Source: Oceanicola sp. 22II-s10i
Lineage (GTDB): Bacteria > Pseudomonadota > Alphaproteobacteria > Rhodobacterales > Rhodobacteraceae
Length of the DNA: 64,000 nucleotides
Assembly (NCBI RefSeq): GCF_002210105.1
Contig: NZ_AQQU01000001.1
Span: 966,501 to 1,030,500, forward strand
Direction: 5' to 3'
Made by a program: the position numbers and the translations under genes
Shown: in pieces, positions 35,692-43,470 of the stretch
How the letters are laid out: each line of letters begins with the position of its first letter
How positions within the stretch are numbered: position 1 is the stretch's first letter
The notes under the pieces: model-generated
The model's input: the letters and a program-made list of their open reading frames with translations, nothing else
Databases searched by the model: none
What the model was told of the DNA's origin: nothing

Positions 35692-35958
35692 ATGTTCGGT
35701 TTCATCCCGGTCTTCATCGTCGGCTTTGTCATCCTGACGGTGATCTACGCCGCCGTTTCGTTCTGGTCGCGCCAGGTGCGGCGCGGCAAGCTGCGCAAAC
35801 GCTGGGAGGAGGACGGTCGCCCCGGCGAGCTCGAGACCTACGTCGAGGAGGGGCTGGAGGATTACGACGACAGCTTCCGCCGCAAGCTGATCCTCCTCGT
35901 GTACCTCGTGCCTCTGGCAGCAGTGGCCACGATCATCTATGTCGTCAACTTCATGTAA
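35692..35958 (+). CDS. small membrane protein
   Basis: An 88-residue protein with membrane spans at both ends (about 3-24 and 66-86) joined by a charged hairpin of RRGKLRKRWEEDGRPGEL and an acidic YVEEGLEDYDD segment. The ATG follows AGGAGG and lies four bases after the preceding stop. No homolog is recognised. Both termini would face the same side of the inner membrane. Confidence 0.68.
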   Translation: MFGFIPVFIVGFVILTVIYAAVSFWSRQVRRGKLRKRWEEDGRPGELETYVEEGLEDYDDSFRRKLILLVYLVPLAAVATIIYVVNFM

Positions 35959-35970
35959 GGGGACCCCGCG

Positions 35971-36615
35971 ATGCGCTATGTGAAATGGACCTTCTGGATC
36001 GTGGTCTGGCTGTTTGTCGCCGCGTTCTTTCACTACACGCTGCCCCAGCACGACATCGCGCGGGTCACGGACACCTACGAAAAGCGGATCGACTTCGGCG
36101 AGAACTCGATCTTCTGGGCGCAGCCGGATGTGGGGACGGACGGCACGACCGTGAACCGCGACGTGTTCTTCATCCAGGCGCGCAAGGCCAACGGCAAGGT
36201 CATGGTCTATCGCAACGAGGACACCGGCTGGGGCTGGCCGCCGTACTTCAAGTTCGACACCTCAAACCTGCAGGCCGAGGCGGCGGACATGAAGTCGACC
36301 TCCGAGAACCCCAAGTGGGTCTCGATCACCCATTACGGCTGGCGGAACGAGTTCATGTCGATCTTTCCGAACGCCGTCGGGGTCAAGCCGGTGGCGGGCC
36401 CGGACGTGACGATCATCCCCTGGCTGAACATCATCATCCTGACGATCTTCGCGGCCATCGTCTGGGCGATCCGCGTGCGCTGGATCCGCTTTCGCCAGCG
36501 ACGCATCGACCCGATGATGGAGGATGTCGGCGACACATGGGAGGCCGCCGGAGACCGTATGGCGGAACGGCGGGGGCGCTTTTCCCGCTGGCTGGGGACG
36601 TGGCGATCGAAATGA
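35971..36615 (+). CDS. DUF1523-family membrane protein
   Basis: A 214-residue membrane protein matching the DUF1523 family, which is known from alphaproteobacteria and uncharacterised. It has an N-terminal span (about 5-22), a periplasmic-type domain of about 125 residues (RVTDTYEKRIDFGENSIFWAQ, DTGWGWPPYFKFDTSNLQA, ITHYGWRNEFMSIFPNA), a second span at about 150-168 (NIIILTIFAAIVWAIRV), and a basic cytoplasmic tail. It ends the nine-gene run; after 36615 a 125-base gap leads to the RTX gene. Confidence 0.85.
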   Translation: MRYVKWTFWIVVWLFVAAFFHYTLPQHDIARVTDTYEKRIDFGENSIFWAQPDVGTDGTTVNRDVFFIQARKANGKVMVYRNEDTGWGWPPYFKFDTSNLQAEAADMKSTSENPKWVSITHYGWRNEFMSIFPNAVGVKPVAGPDVTIIPWLNIIILTIFAAIVWAIRVRWIRFRQRRIDPMMEDVGDTWEAAGDRMAERRGRFSRWLGTWRSK

Positions 36616-36701
36616 TCGGCGCCCTGCGGCCTGATTGTTTCCAATCCTAGAACAACGGGTTTCCGGTTTCGCGCTGGTAGCCACCCCCAAGAGCTATATT
36701 G

Positions 36702-36717
36702 TTAACGGAATGTTAAC
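36702..36717. promoter_or_regulatory. CtrA-type box upstream of the RTX gene
   Basis: TTAACGGAATGTTAAC is an exact TTAA-N7-TTAAC, the CtrA recognition sequence of alphaproteobacteria, ending 23 bases before the RTX start codon. CtrA controls flagella, gene transfer agents and other late genes in this order. The short distance to the ATG allows either activation from a close promoter or repression. Confidence 0.65.
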
Positions 36718-36740
36718 GATATTTCGGCCGGGGGGCTGCC

Positions 36741-37916
36741 ATGCTTTATCTACTCAGTTTGCTGGGACTTATGGGTGCGTTTACCGCAGGGCCCGGTGAC
36801 GACACGATCGAAGGCACCGACGGGGACGACACCATCGACGGCGCCGAGGGCGATGATCGCATGTACGGCATGGCCGGCGACGACTGGCTGATCGGCGGAC
36901 CGGGCGATGACGACATCTGGGGCGCATCGGGCAACGACACGCTTGAAGGCGACGACGGCAACGACGACCTGCGCGGCGAGCGCGGAGACGACGTGCTCAA
37001 GGGTCACGGCGGCGACGACCTGCTGGAAGGTGACGCGGGCAACGACCGGCTTCACGGTGGTGCCGGCGACGATCTGGTGCGCGGCGGCACGGGCGAGGAC
37101 AAGCTCTGGGGTGCGCTCGGGGATGACACGCTGCTCGGCGGCGACGGCGACGACGAGATCCACGGCCAGCGCGGCGACGATTCCATCAAGGGCGGCGATG
37201 GCGACGACTGGGCCGAGGGCGATCACGGCAACGACACGCTCAAGGGCGGGTTCGGCGATGACGACCTCAAGGGGCACAACGGCGACGACCTGATCTGGGG
37301 CGAGGCCGGGAACGATTCGCTGCACGGCGGTGTCGGCGCGGACCGTATCCTTGGCGGTCAGGACAACGACACGGTGAACGGCGGCGGCGGTGACGATTAC
37401 ATCTCGGGCGGCGACGACAACGATTACCTGAACGGCTTCGAAGGCGATGACAGCATCGCGGGCGACAAGGGTGACGACGTCCTGCTCGGCGGCGGCACGC
37501 CCAACGATCCGTTCAGCCTGCATCCGCCCGAAGAGAACGACACGCTGGATGGCGGCGAGGGCGACGACCTGCTGCTGATGCACGGTCTGAATGTCGCCAC
37601 CGGGGGCGACGGGGCGGATACCTTCGGCCTGCTGCGTCAGGACGGCCACGCGGCCGCGACGATCACCGATTTCGACAGGGTCGAGGATTCACTGGTCCTG
37701 TTCTACGATCCGGTGGCCGGCGCGCCTGATCCGGCCGATCTGACGATCAGCCATGACGCCGGGACGATGACCACGTCCGTCAGCCTGAACACCGGCGCGT
37801 CGGACGAACTGATCCTGACGCTGGAGAATACAGCGGCGGGCGACATCACGGTGGCGGATTTCGTGTTCGTCAGCCAGAGCGACCTGCCGGACATGATCGC
37901 GGCCCACCTGGTCTGA
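36741..37916 (+). CDS. RTX-type calcium-binding repeat protein
   Basis: A 391-residue protein of which about residues 17-260 are nonapeptide repeats of the GGxGxDxUx type (for example GDDTIEGTDGDD, GGDGDDEIHGQRGDD), in all some 25 units. These bind calcium and form beta rolls. A hydrophobic N-terminus (MLYLLSLLGLMGAF) and a C-terminal 130-residue part with FDRVEDSLVLFYDP and ending MIAAHLV complete it. RTX proteins are usually secreted by a type I system through a C-terminal signal; no such exporter genes are in the window. A GGGGGG ribosome site and a CtrA-type box precede the ATG. Confidence 0.88.
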   Translation: MLYLLSLLGLMGAFTAGPGDDTIEGTDGDDTIDGAEGDDRMYGMAGDDWLIGGPGDDDIWGASGNDTLEGDDGNDDLRGERGDDVLKGHGGDDLLEGDAGNDRLHGGAGDDLVRGGTGEDKLWGALGDDTLLGGDGDDEIHGQRGDDSIKGGDGDDWAEGDHGNDTLKGGFGDDDLKGHNGDDLIWGEAGNDSLHGGVGADRILGGQDNDTVNGGGGDDYISGGDDNDYLNGFEGDDSIAGDKGDDVLLGGGTPNDPFSLHPPEENDTLDGGEGDDLLLMHGLNVATGGDGADTFGLLRQDGHAAATITDFDRVEDSLVLFYDPVAGAPDPADLTISHDAGTMTTSVSLNTGASDELILTLENTAAGDITVADFVFVSQSDLPDMIAAHLV

Positions 37917-37937
37917 ACCTGTTGATCCGAAAACGAA

Positions 37938-37965
37938 AAGGCCGGGCAGCAAGCCCGGCCTTTTT
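37938..37965. terminator. bidirectional terminator
   Basis: AAGGCCGGGC-AGCAA-GCCCGGCCTT forms a 10 bp stem flanked by AAAA on the left and TTTTT on the right, 22 bases after the RTX stop. It can terminate both that gene and the convergent CoA-transferase gene. Confidence 0.88.
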
Positions 37966-37969
37966 CAGT

Positions 37970-39322
37970 TCAGGACAGCCATTCCGGCGGCGAGGAACCG
38001 AGCACCTGCGCGCTGCGGTCCCAGTGCATCGGCGCGCCCGCCACGGTCAGCGAGGGCCGCAGGCGTCGGCTCGGACCCCAGGGCGATTGCTCGACCGCCT
38101 CGGCATAGTCCGCATCCGAGGGCTTGAGCGCGAGTGTGCCCGGCACCTCCTGACGATGGCTGCACACCAGTTCGCCTGTCCGCGCGAGTGACAGCCGGGC
38201 CCGGCCCGCGCCTTCGCCCGCGGCGGCTTGGTGGATCAGGCGCAGCGCGGCGGCGGCCATCAGGTAGCCGGTGGCATGGTCCAGCGCTTGCACCGGCAGC
38301 GGCGTCGGCTGGTCGGCCCCCGCCCAGCCCATGCCCGCGTCCGCGATGCCACAGGCCATCTGGACGAGGCTGTCGAACCCGCGTCGCGTGTTCCACGGGC
38401 CGGTCCAGCCATAGGCGTCCAGCGTGACCTCGATCAGCCCCGGCTTGAGGATCTGCAGCGCGGCGGGCGAATAGCCCAGCCCCGCCAGCGCCTCGGGCCG
38501 GTAGCCGTGCACGATCACGTCGGCGCCCTGCACCAGCGTTTCGAACCGGCTGCGGTCGTCCTTGTCCTTCAGGTCCAGCTTCGCGCAGCGCTTGCCCAGC
38601 GTGATGTCCGGCACCACGTTCGCCTCGTCCCAGCCGGGCGGGTCGATGCGCAATACCTCGGCCCCGAAGCCCGCCAGCGTCCGGGTCGAAACGGGGCCTG
38701 CCAGAACGCGCGTCAGGTCGAGGACGCGCAGCCCGGCGAGCGGCCGGTCGGCGCGGCCCTCCCAGTTCAGCTTGGGCGCAGGATGCGGTTTGTCCCAGTG
38801 GATCAGGGGCTCGGCCGCCACCGCCGCACCGTTCGGATGTGCCCGCCACTCGGCCCGCGACCGCATCGCGGCGGCGACGCCGCCTGCCTCGACAATCGCG
38901 GTTTCCAGCGGGTCCTTGTCCCATTCCGCAACCTTGGCCGCCACCGCGTCGCGATCCACCGGCGCATCCAGCACGCCGAGGGCGGCATCGCGGTGATGCG
39001 GCAGGTTGGTATGGAGGCGGATCCAGCCGTCGCGGGTGCGGTAGATGCCTGCCACCGCGTCCCAGACCGGCGGCAGCTCCCAACCGTCTGGTGCAAGGGA
39101 GTACCAGGACCAGAACGAGGCGAGCCGCCTGTCGACAGAGACGGCGGGGACCGAGGCGCTCAGCCCGGTGCCCGCCATGAGCTGGGCCAACGCCTCGCCG
39201 ACCGCGCCGACCGAGGCGGCCAGCACGTCGGTCACGGCGTAGCGCGAGGGTAGGTTGCCCTCGCCGGTGATCGTGGCGGGGGTGCCGCTCAGGCCGAGCG
39301 CGTCGCGGATGTCCTGCATCAA
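37970..39322 (-). CDS. CaiB/BaiF-family CoA transferase with unusual domain order
   Basis: A 450-residue class III CoA transferase, which moves CoA between carboxylic acids. The Rossmann-type segment LAGLRVLDLTRVLAGPVSTRTLAGFGAEVLRID is at about 196-227 and the nucleophile region GPWNTRRGFDSLVQMACGIADAG at about 308-330 (D317). In the usual layout that segment begins the protein. Here it is preceded by about 190 residues resembling the family's C-terminal part (TRDGWIRLHTNLPHHRDAALGVLD, then AMRSRAEWRAH). Substrate is unknown. One base separates it from the aminotransferase gene upstream on the same strand, so the pair is co-expressed. Confidence 0.8.
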   Translation of the reverse strand: MMQDIRDALGLSGTPATITGEGNLPSRYAVTDVLAASVGAVGEALAQLMAGTGLSASVPAVSVDRRLASFWSWYSLAPDGWELPPVWDAVAGIYRTRDGWIRLHTNLPHHRDAALGVLDAPVDRDAVAAKVAEWDKDPLETAIVEAGGVAAAMRSRAEWRAHPNGAAVAAEPLIHWDKPHPAPKLNWEGRADRPLAGLRVLDLTRVLAGPVSTRTLAGFGAEVLRIDPPGWDEANVVPDITLGKRCAKLDLKDKDDRSRFETLVQGADVIVHGYRPEALAGLGYSPAALQILKPGLIEVTLDAYGWTGPWNTRRGFDSLVQMACGIADAGMGWAGADQPTPLPVQALDHATGYLMAAAALRLIHQAAAGEGAGRARLSLARTGELVCSHRQEVPGTLALKPSDADYAEAVEQSPWGPSRRLRPSLTVAGAPMHWDRSAQVLGSSPPEWLS

Positions 39323-39323
39323 A

Positions 39324-40709
39324 TCAGCCGAACACGCGGGTCAGGGCAACGTCCACGGCCTGCGTGATCCGGTCGATGTCCTCTTCGGTCGCGATCAGCG
39401 CGGGGCTGAAGGTCAGCGTGTTGTTGAAGCCGGGGATCGAGCGGTTGGTGACGCCGATGATCACCCGCTCCGCCGCGCATTCGGCCACGACCTTGGCGCA
39501 CAGCTTTTCGTCCGCCGGTTCCTTCGTCTCGCGATCCTTCACCAGTTCCGCGCCGCAGAACAGGCCCTTGCCGCGCACCTGGCCGATGACGGCATGCTTT
39601 TCCGCCAGAGCCTCGAGATTGGCGATCAGCCGCGCGCCCATCTTCTCGCAGTTCTCGAGAAGGTTCTCCTCCTCGATGATGCGCATGTTCTCCAGCGCTG
39701 CCGCCGGACCGGCGGTGCAGCCGCCGAAGGTGCTGATATCGCGGAAGTAGTTCATCGGGTCCGAGGCGTCGTCCTTGAACAGGTCGAACACCTTCTCGGT
39801 GGTCACGCAGCAGGCGATGGCGGCGTAGCCGGACGCGACGCCCTTGGCCATCGTCACGAAATCCGGCTCGATCCCGTAATGCTGATAGCCGAACCACTTG
39901 CCGGTCCGGCCGATGCCGCAGACGACCTCGTCGATGTGCAGCAGGATGTCGTACTTGCGGCAGATCTCCTGCACGCGGGGCCAGTAACCCTCGGGCGGGA
40001 CGATGACGCCGCCGCCTGCGGTGATCGGCTCCAGGCACAGGCCGCCGATGGTGTCGGGGCCTTCGCGCAGGATCACCTCCTCGATGGCGTCGGCGGCGCG
40101 GCGGCCGTACTCTTCGCCGCTCAGGTCCCACTGGGCGCGGTATTCGAGGCAATGCGGCACGGCGACAAAGCCGGGGGCCATCGGCCCGTACTGCATGATC
40201 CGCTCTTCCTGACCGCCCGCCGACAGCGCGCCGATTGTGGTGCCGTGGTAGTCGCGGTCGCGGTAGAGGATCTTGTGCTTCTTGCCGCCATAGCGCTTGT
40301 GCGCGATCTGACGGATCATCTTGAAGGCCTTCTCGTTCGCCTCGGAGCCCGAGTTGCAGTAATAGACGCGGGTCATGCCCGGCATCTTCTCGATCAGCTT
40401 CTCGGCGAAGAGCGCGCCGGGGACCGAACCCGCGGCACCGGCGAAATAGTTCAACTGGATCAACTGGTCACGGACGGCGTTCGCAATGGATTCGCGCCCG
40501 TAACCGACGTTGACCGTCCAGACCCCGCCCGACACGGCGTCGAGGTGTTCGACCCCCTTCTGGTCCCAGACCTTCATGCCCTTGCCCTCGACGATGATGC
40601 GCGGCTCGCCGGTCTCGAAGGGTTTGTGCTGGGTCAGGTGATGCCAGACATGGGCGCGGTCGGCGTCCACGATCTTGGAAATGTCGTTGTCCTGGAATTT
40701 GCCGTCCAT
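39324..40709 (-). CDS. tpa: class III aminotransferase, taurine:pyruvate type
   Basis: A 461-residue PLP enzyme whose sequence follows the taurine:pyruvate aminotransferase family of marine alphaproteobacteria closely: it opens MDGKFQDNDISKIVDADR, then GGVWTVNVGYGRESIANAVRD, the SGSEANEKAFKMIRQIAHK block (about 110-128), LHIDEVVCGIGRTGKWFGYQ (about 253), and the lysine in MAKGVASGYAA. It would convert taurine and pyruvate to sulfoacetaldehyde and alanine. No xsc, tauR or ald is nearby, so specificity is family-inferred. ATG at 40709; the longer frame upstream is unlike the family. Confidence 0.8.
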   Translation of the reverse strand: MDGKFQDNDISKIVDADRAHVWHHLTQHKPFETGEPRIIVEGKGMKVWDQKGVEHLDAVSGGVWTVNVGYGRESIANAVRDQLIQLNYFAGAAGSVPGALFAEKLIEKMPGMTRVYYCNSGSEANEKAFKMIRQIAHKRYGGKKHKILYRDRDYHGTTIGALSAGGQEERIMQYGPMAPGFVAVPHCLEYRAQWDLSGEEYGRRAADAIEEVILREGPDTIGGLCLEPITAGGGVIVPPEGYWPRVQEICRKYDILLHIDEVVCGIGRTGKWFGYQHYGIEPDFVTMAKGVASGYAAIACCVTTEKVFDLFKDDASDPMNYFRDISTFGGCTAGPAAALENMRIIEEENLLENCEKMGARLIANLEALAEKHAVIGQVRGKGLFCGAELVKDRETKEPADEKLCAKVVAECAAERVIIGVTNRSIPGFNNTLTFSPALIATEEDIDRITQAVDVALTRVFG

Positions 40710-40821
40710 GGGAACGCTCCGGTCATGGGGTGGGGATTTGGGCAGGAGCGTAGGACTGTTCCCCGCCATTGGCAATCGGGGGCAATCGGGGTGGCAGGCC
40801 GATGCCGGGCGGCCTAGGCTT

Positions 40822-40850
40822 GGGTCCGGAAATGGGTCGGTAACGGACCC
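40822..40850 (+). promoter_or_regulatory. hairpin before the glycerate kinase ribosome site
   Basis: GGGTCCG (40822-40828) pairs perfectly with CGGACCC (40844-40850) around a 15-base loop, with GAAAGGAGC ribosome-site sequence immediately after. It could modulate translation of the following gene, or be a chance GC-rich hairpin. Confidence 0.3.
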
Positions 40851-40867
40851 GAAAGGAGCTGCGCGGT

Positions 40868-42133
40868 ATGGATCAGGCGAAACGAGCTTTTCTGACGATG
40901 CTGTTCGAGGCCGCCGTGGGCGCCGCCGATCCCGCCGAGGCTTTGAAAGGCCATTTGCCAGAACGGCCAAAGGGGCGGACCGTTGTGATCGGCGCAGGCA
41001 AAGGCGCGGCGCAGCTGGCCGCCGCGTTCGAGGCCGCATGGGACGGGCCGGTCGAGGGCGTGGTCGTGACCCGCTACGGCTATGCCGCTCCGTGCCCTTC
41101 GCTCAAGGTGATCGAGGCGGCGCATCCGGTGCCGGACGCGGCGGGCGAGGCCGCGACGCGCGAGGTCATGGCGGCGCTCGACGGGCTGACGGCGGACGAT
41201 CTGGTCGTGGCCCTGATCACCGGCGGGGGCTCGGCCCTGCTGGCCGCGCCGCCGGAGGGGCTGACGCTGGAGGACGAACAGGCACTGAACGAGGCGCTGC
41301 TGGCCTCGGGCGCGCCCATCGGGGCGATGAACGCGATCCGCAAGCAGGTCAGCCGGGTCAAGGGCGGACGGCTGGCGCTGGCGGCACATCCGGCGAAGGT
41401 CGTGACGCTGGTGGTGTCGGACGTGCCCGGCGACGATCCGGCCGAGGTCGCGTCGGGGCCGACGGTCGCCAGCGCGACGGACCGGGCGGCGGCGATGCGG
41501 GCGGTGCGGGACTATGGCATCGCGCTGCCGGAACGGGTGGCGGCGTTCCTGAAGGACGCGCCGGAGGATGCGCCGGGGCCGGACGATCCCCGGCTGGCCG
41601 GGCACGAGGTCCACGTTATCGCCTCGGCCGCGCGGTCGCTGGAGGCGGCGGCGCGGGTGGCGGAGGATGCGGGCGTGCCGGCGGTGATCCTGTCGGATGC
41701 GGTGGAGGGCGAGGCGCGCGAGGTGGCCAAGGTGCACGCCGCCATCGCGCGCGAGGTTGCGGCCAAGGGGCGGCCCTTCACCAAGCCGGTCGTGATCCTG
41801 TCGGGCGGCGAGACGACGGTGACGCTGCGCGGCAAGGACGGGCGCGGGGGGCGGAACAGCGAGTTCCTGCTGTCGTTCGCGATGGCGGTCGAAGGGTGTG
41901 AGGGCATCCACGCGCTGGCGGCGGATACGGACGGGATCGACGGGTCCGAGGACAACGCCGGGGCCTTCGCGGATGGTGCCACCGCGGCGGAAATGCGTGG
42001 GGCGGGCGTGGACCCAGCCGAGGCGCTGGGCCGGAACGACGCGTGGGGCGCGTTCGATGCGGTGGGCGGTTTGTTCGTGCCGGGGCCGACCGGGACGAAC
42101 GTGAACGACTTCCGGGCGATACTGGTGGAGTAG
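40868..42133 (+). CDS. glycerate 2-kinase (MOFRL family)
   Basis: A 421-residue kinase phosphorylating glycerate to 2-phosphoglycerate in the cytoplasm, related to GckA/TtuD. It has the N-terminal VVIGAGKGAAQLAAAFEAAW, LITGGGSALLAAPPEGLTLEDEQALNE (about 115-140), VSDVPGDDPAEVASGPTV (about 181-198) and the C-terminal MOFRL signature GGRNSEFLLSFAMAVEG with ADTDGIDGSEDNAGAFADG (about 325-370). ATG at 40868 behind AAAGGAGC. It is divergent from the aminotransferase gene and feeds serine-type or glyoxylate-derived glycerate into glycolysis. Confidence 0.92.
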   Translation: MDQAKRAFLTMLFEAAVGAADPAEALKGHLPERPKGRTVVIGAGKGAAQLAAAFEAAWDGPVEGVVVTRYGYAAPCPSLKVIEAAHPVPDAAGEAATREVMAALDGLTADDLVVALITGGGSALLAAPPEGLTLEDEQALNEALLASGAPIGAMNAIRKQVSRVKGGRLALAAHPAKVVTLVVSDVPGDDPAEVASGPTVASATDRAAAMRAVRDYGIALPERVAAFLKDAPEDAPGPDDPRLAGHEVHVIASAARSLEAAARVAEDAGVPAVILSDAVEGEAREVAKVHAAIAREVAAKGRPFTKPVVILSGGETTVTLRGKDGRGGRNSEFLLSFAMAVEGCEGIHALAADTDGIDGSEDNAGAFADGATAAEMRGAGVDPAEALGRNDAWGAFDAVGGLFVPGPTGTNVNDFRAILVE

Positions 42134-42479
42134 GGCCGGGGGCCGGACCGGCAGCTGATGGCGCGGGACTCGCTCGCACGTCGTTTCCGCACACGGAGTC
42201 TGGTAGGGCGAGGGGGTCGGTTGAACTATCGTGCAGCCACTCGTTTCGGCTCTGGCAGGGCAAGGTGATCTTGCGGCGTTGCGCGTGATCGCCACTCAGA
42301 CCGTCGCCGGGAGCAAGGAGCCCGCCGCAGCTCTCTGCTTTGCGAGGGGCGGGGTCAGGCCCCGCGCCATAACTTGGACGGCCTCAAAACGTGCCCCGGC
42401 ACAAGACGCGCGCAAAGGCTGTCCGCCACGCCGACCGGTTCGAAAACGAGGTCCAGCGTGGCGGTCGAGGTGCCGCCGC
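42134..42479. other. 346-base stretch with no gene
   Basis: Between the glycerate kinase stop and the ZnuA stop (convergent ends) there is no supported gene. A hairpin GCGGGG-TCAGG-CCCCGC at 42349-42365 is the only structure noticed and may aid termination. No T-run follows on either strand. Confidence 0.5.
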
Positions 42480-43412
42480 TCAGCCCCTGAGGCAAGCGGC
42501 GAGGCTGTCCGCCATGCGGGTCAGCAGCGCCGGGTAGAGCTCCGATCCGGGCTCCATATCCGCGCCGACGGGGTCGAGCGTGCCGTGATTCACGCCGAGG
42601 TCGTTTGCCAGCGTCTCGATCTGGCGCGGATTGAACTGCGGTTCGGCGAAGAGGCAGGTGATGCCGTGTTCGGCCACCTCGTCCCTCAGGGCCGCGATGC
42701 GGGCCGGTCCGGGCTGGCGGGCGTCGCTGGGCGACAGGGCGGCGTGCGAGGTCAGGCCGAAGCGGGCCTCGAAATACTGGTAGGCGTCGTGGAAGGTGAT
42801 GAATTCGCCCTCCACGCCGTCGAGGCGGCTGGTGATCGTGGTTTCGAGTTCGGTCAGCGCGACCTCGGCCCGGTCCGCGTTGGCGCGGTAGGTTTCGGCG
42901 TTCTCCGGGTCGCGGGCGGCGAGGTCCTCGGCGATCAGGCGGGTCCAGATGCGGGCGTTCCGCGGGTCGAGCCAGGCGTGCGGGTCGCTGTCGCCGTGGT
43001 TGTGTTCGTCGGCGTGGTCCGCGTGGTCGTCGTCTTCCTCGTGCCCCTCGTCCGCGTGATCGTGATGATCCGCCTCGCGGTTGGCCAGCAGGAGCGTGCC
43101 CTCGGCCTCCAGCAGTTCCAGCGAGGTCGCGTCGGGGGCGAGGGTGGGGAGCGACTCCTCCAGCCAGGGCGTGATGCCGTGACCGACCCAGATGACCAGA
43201 TCGGCCTCCGAGAGCGCCCGCGCCTCGGACGGGCGGAGCGCGTAGCCGTGTGGCGAAGCGCCCGGGCTGACCAGCAGGTCCGGCGTGCCGACGCCCTGCA
43301 TCACGCTTGCCACCAGCGAGTGGATCGGCAGGATGTCGGTCGCCACACGGGGCGGTTCGGCGGCCAGCGGCGTGGCGAGCGTTGCGATCAGGGCGAAGTG
43401 GATCAGCCGCAT
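42480..43412 (-). CDS. znuA: zinc ABC transporter substrate-binding protein
   Basis: Periplasmic zinc receptor of the ZnuABC importer. The 310-residue protein has a signal peptide (MRLIHFALIATLATPLAA), first histidine ligand in GASPHGYALRPSEA (H55), a His/Asp/Glu-rich loop at about 113-145 (DHHDHADEGHEEDDDHADHA...), the HAWLDPRNARIW motif (H145) and the second-lobe FITFHDAYQYFEARFG (about 210-225). ATG at 43412 gives the signal peptide; the frame extends to 43502 but that part would cross the zur promoter. It is transcribed away from zur, so both can be controlled from the Zur-type box in the 58-base gap. Confidence 0.96.
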   Translation of the reverse strand: MRLIHFALIATLATPLAAEPPRVATDILPIHSLVASVMQGVGTPDLLVSPGASPHGYALRPSEARALSEADLVIWVGHGITPWLEESLPTLAPDATSLELLEAEGTLLLANREADHHDHADEGHEEDDDHADHADEHNHGDSDPHAWLDPRNARIWTRLIAEDLAARDPENAETYRANADRAEVALTELETTITSRLDGVEGEFITFHDAYQYFEARFGLTSHAALSPSDARQPGPARIAALRDEVAEHGITCLFAEPQFNPRQIETLANDLGVNHGTLDPVGADMEPGSELYPALLTRMADSLAACLRG

Positions 43413-43447
43413 GGAGGGCTCCTTGCGTTTTGGGGTGGTGTTTCGAC

Positions 43448-43464
43448 TTGTTACGTTATAACAT
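43448..43464. promoter_or_regulatory. Zur-type box
   Basis: TTGTTACGTTATAACAT is a near-perfect inverted repeat that agrees with the alphaproteobacterial Zur consensus (roughly ATGTTATANTATAACAT) at most positions. It lies in the divergent gap, 35 bases from the znuA start and 7 bases from the zur start, fitting zinc-dependent repression of both directions. Confidence 0.7.
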
Positions 43465-43470
43465 TGCACC

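Noticed and set aside
36746..37000. Minus-strand Ser/Pro-rich frame over the RTX gene
   Set aside because: It is the mirror of the GGxGxDxUx repeats and has no independent start signal.
36741..37500. RTX repeats as a possible CRISPR or tandem DNA repeat
   Set aside because: The period (27 bases with varied codons) encodes nonapeptide protein repeats; there are no constant repeats with unique spacers.
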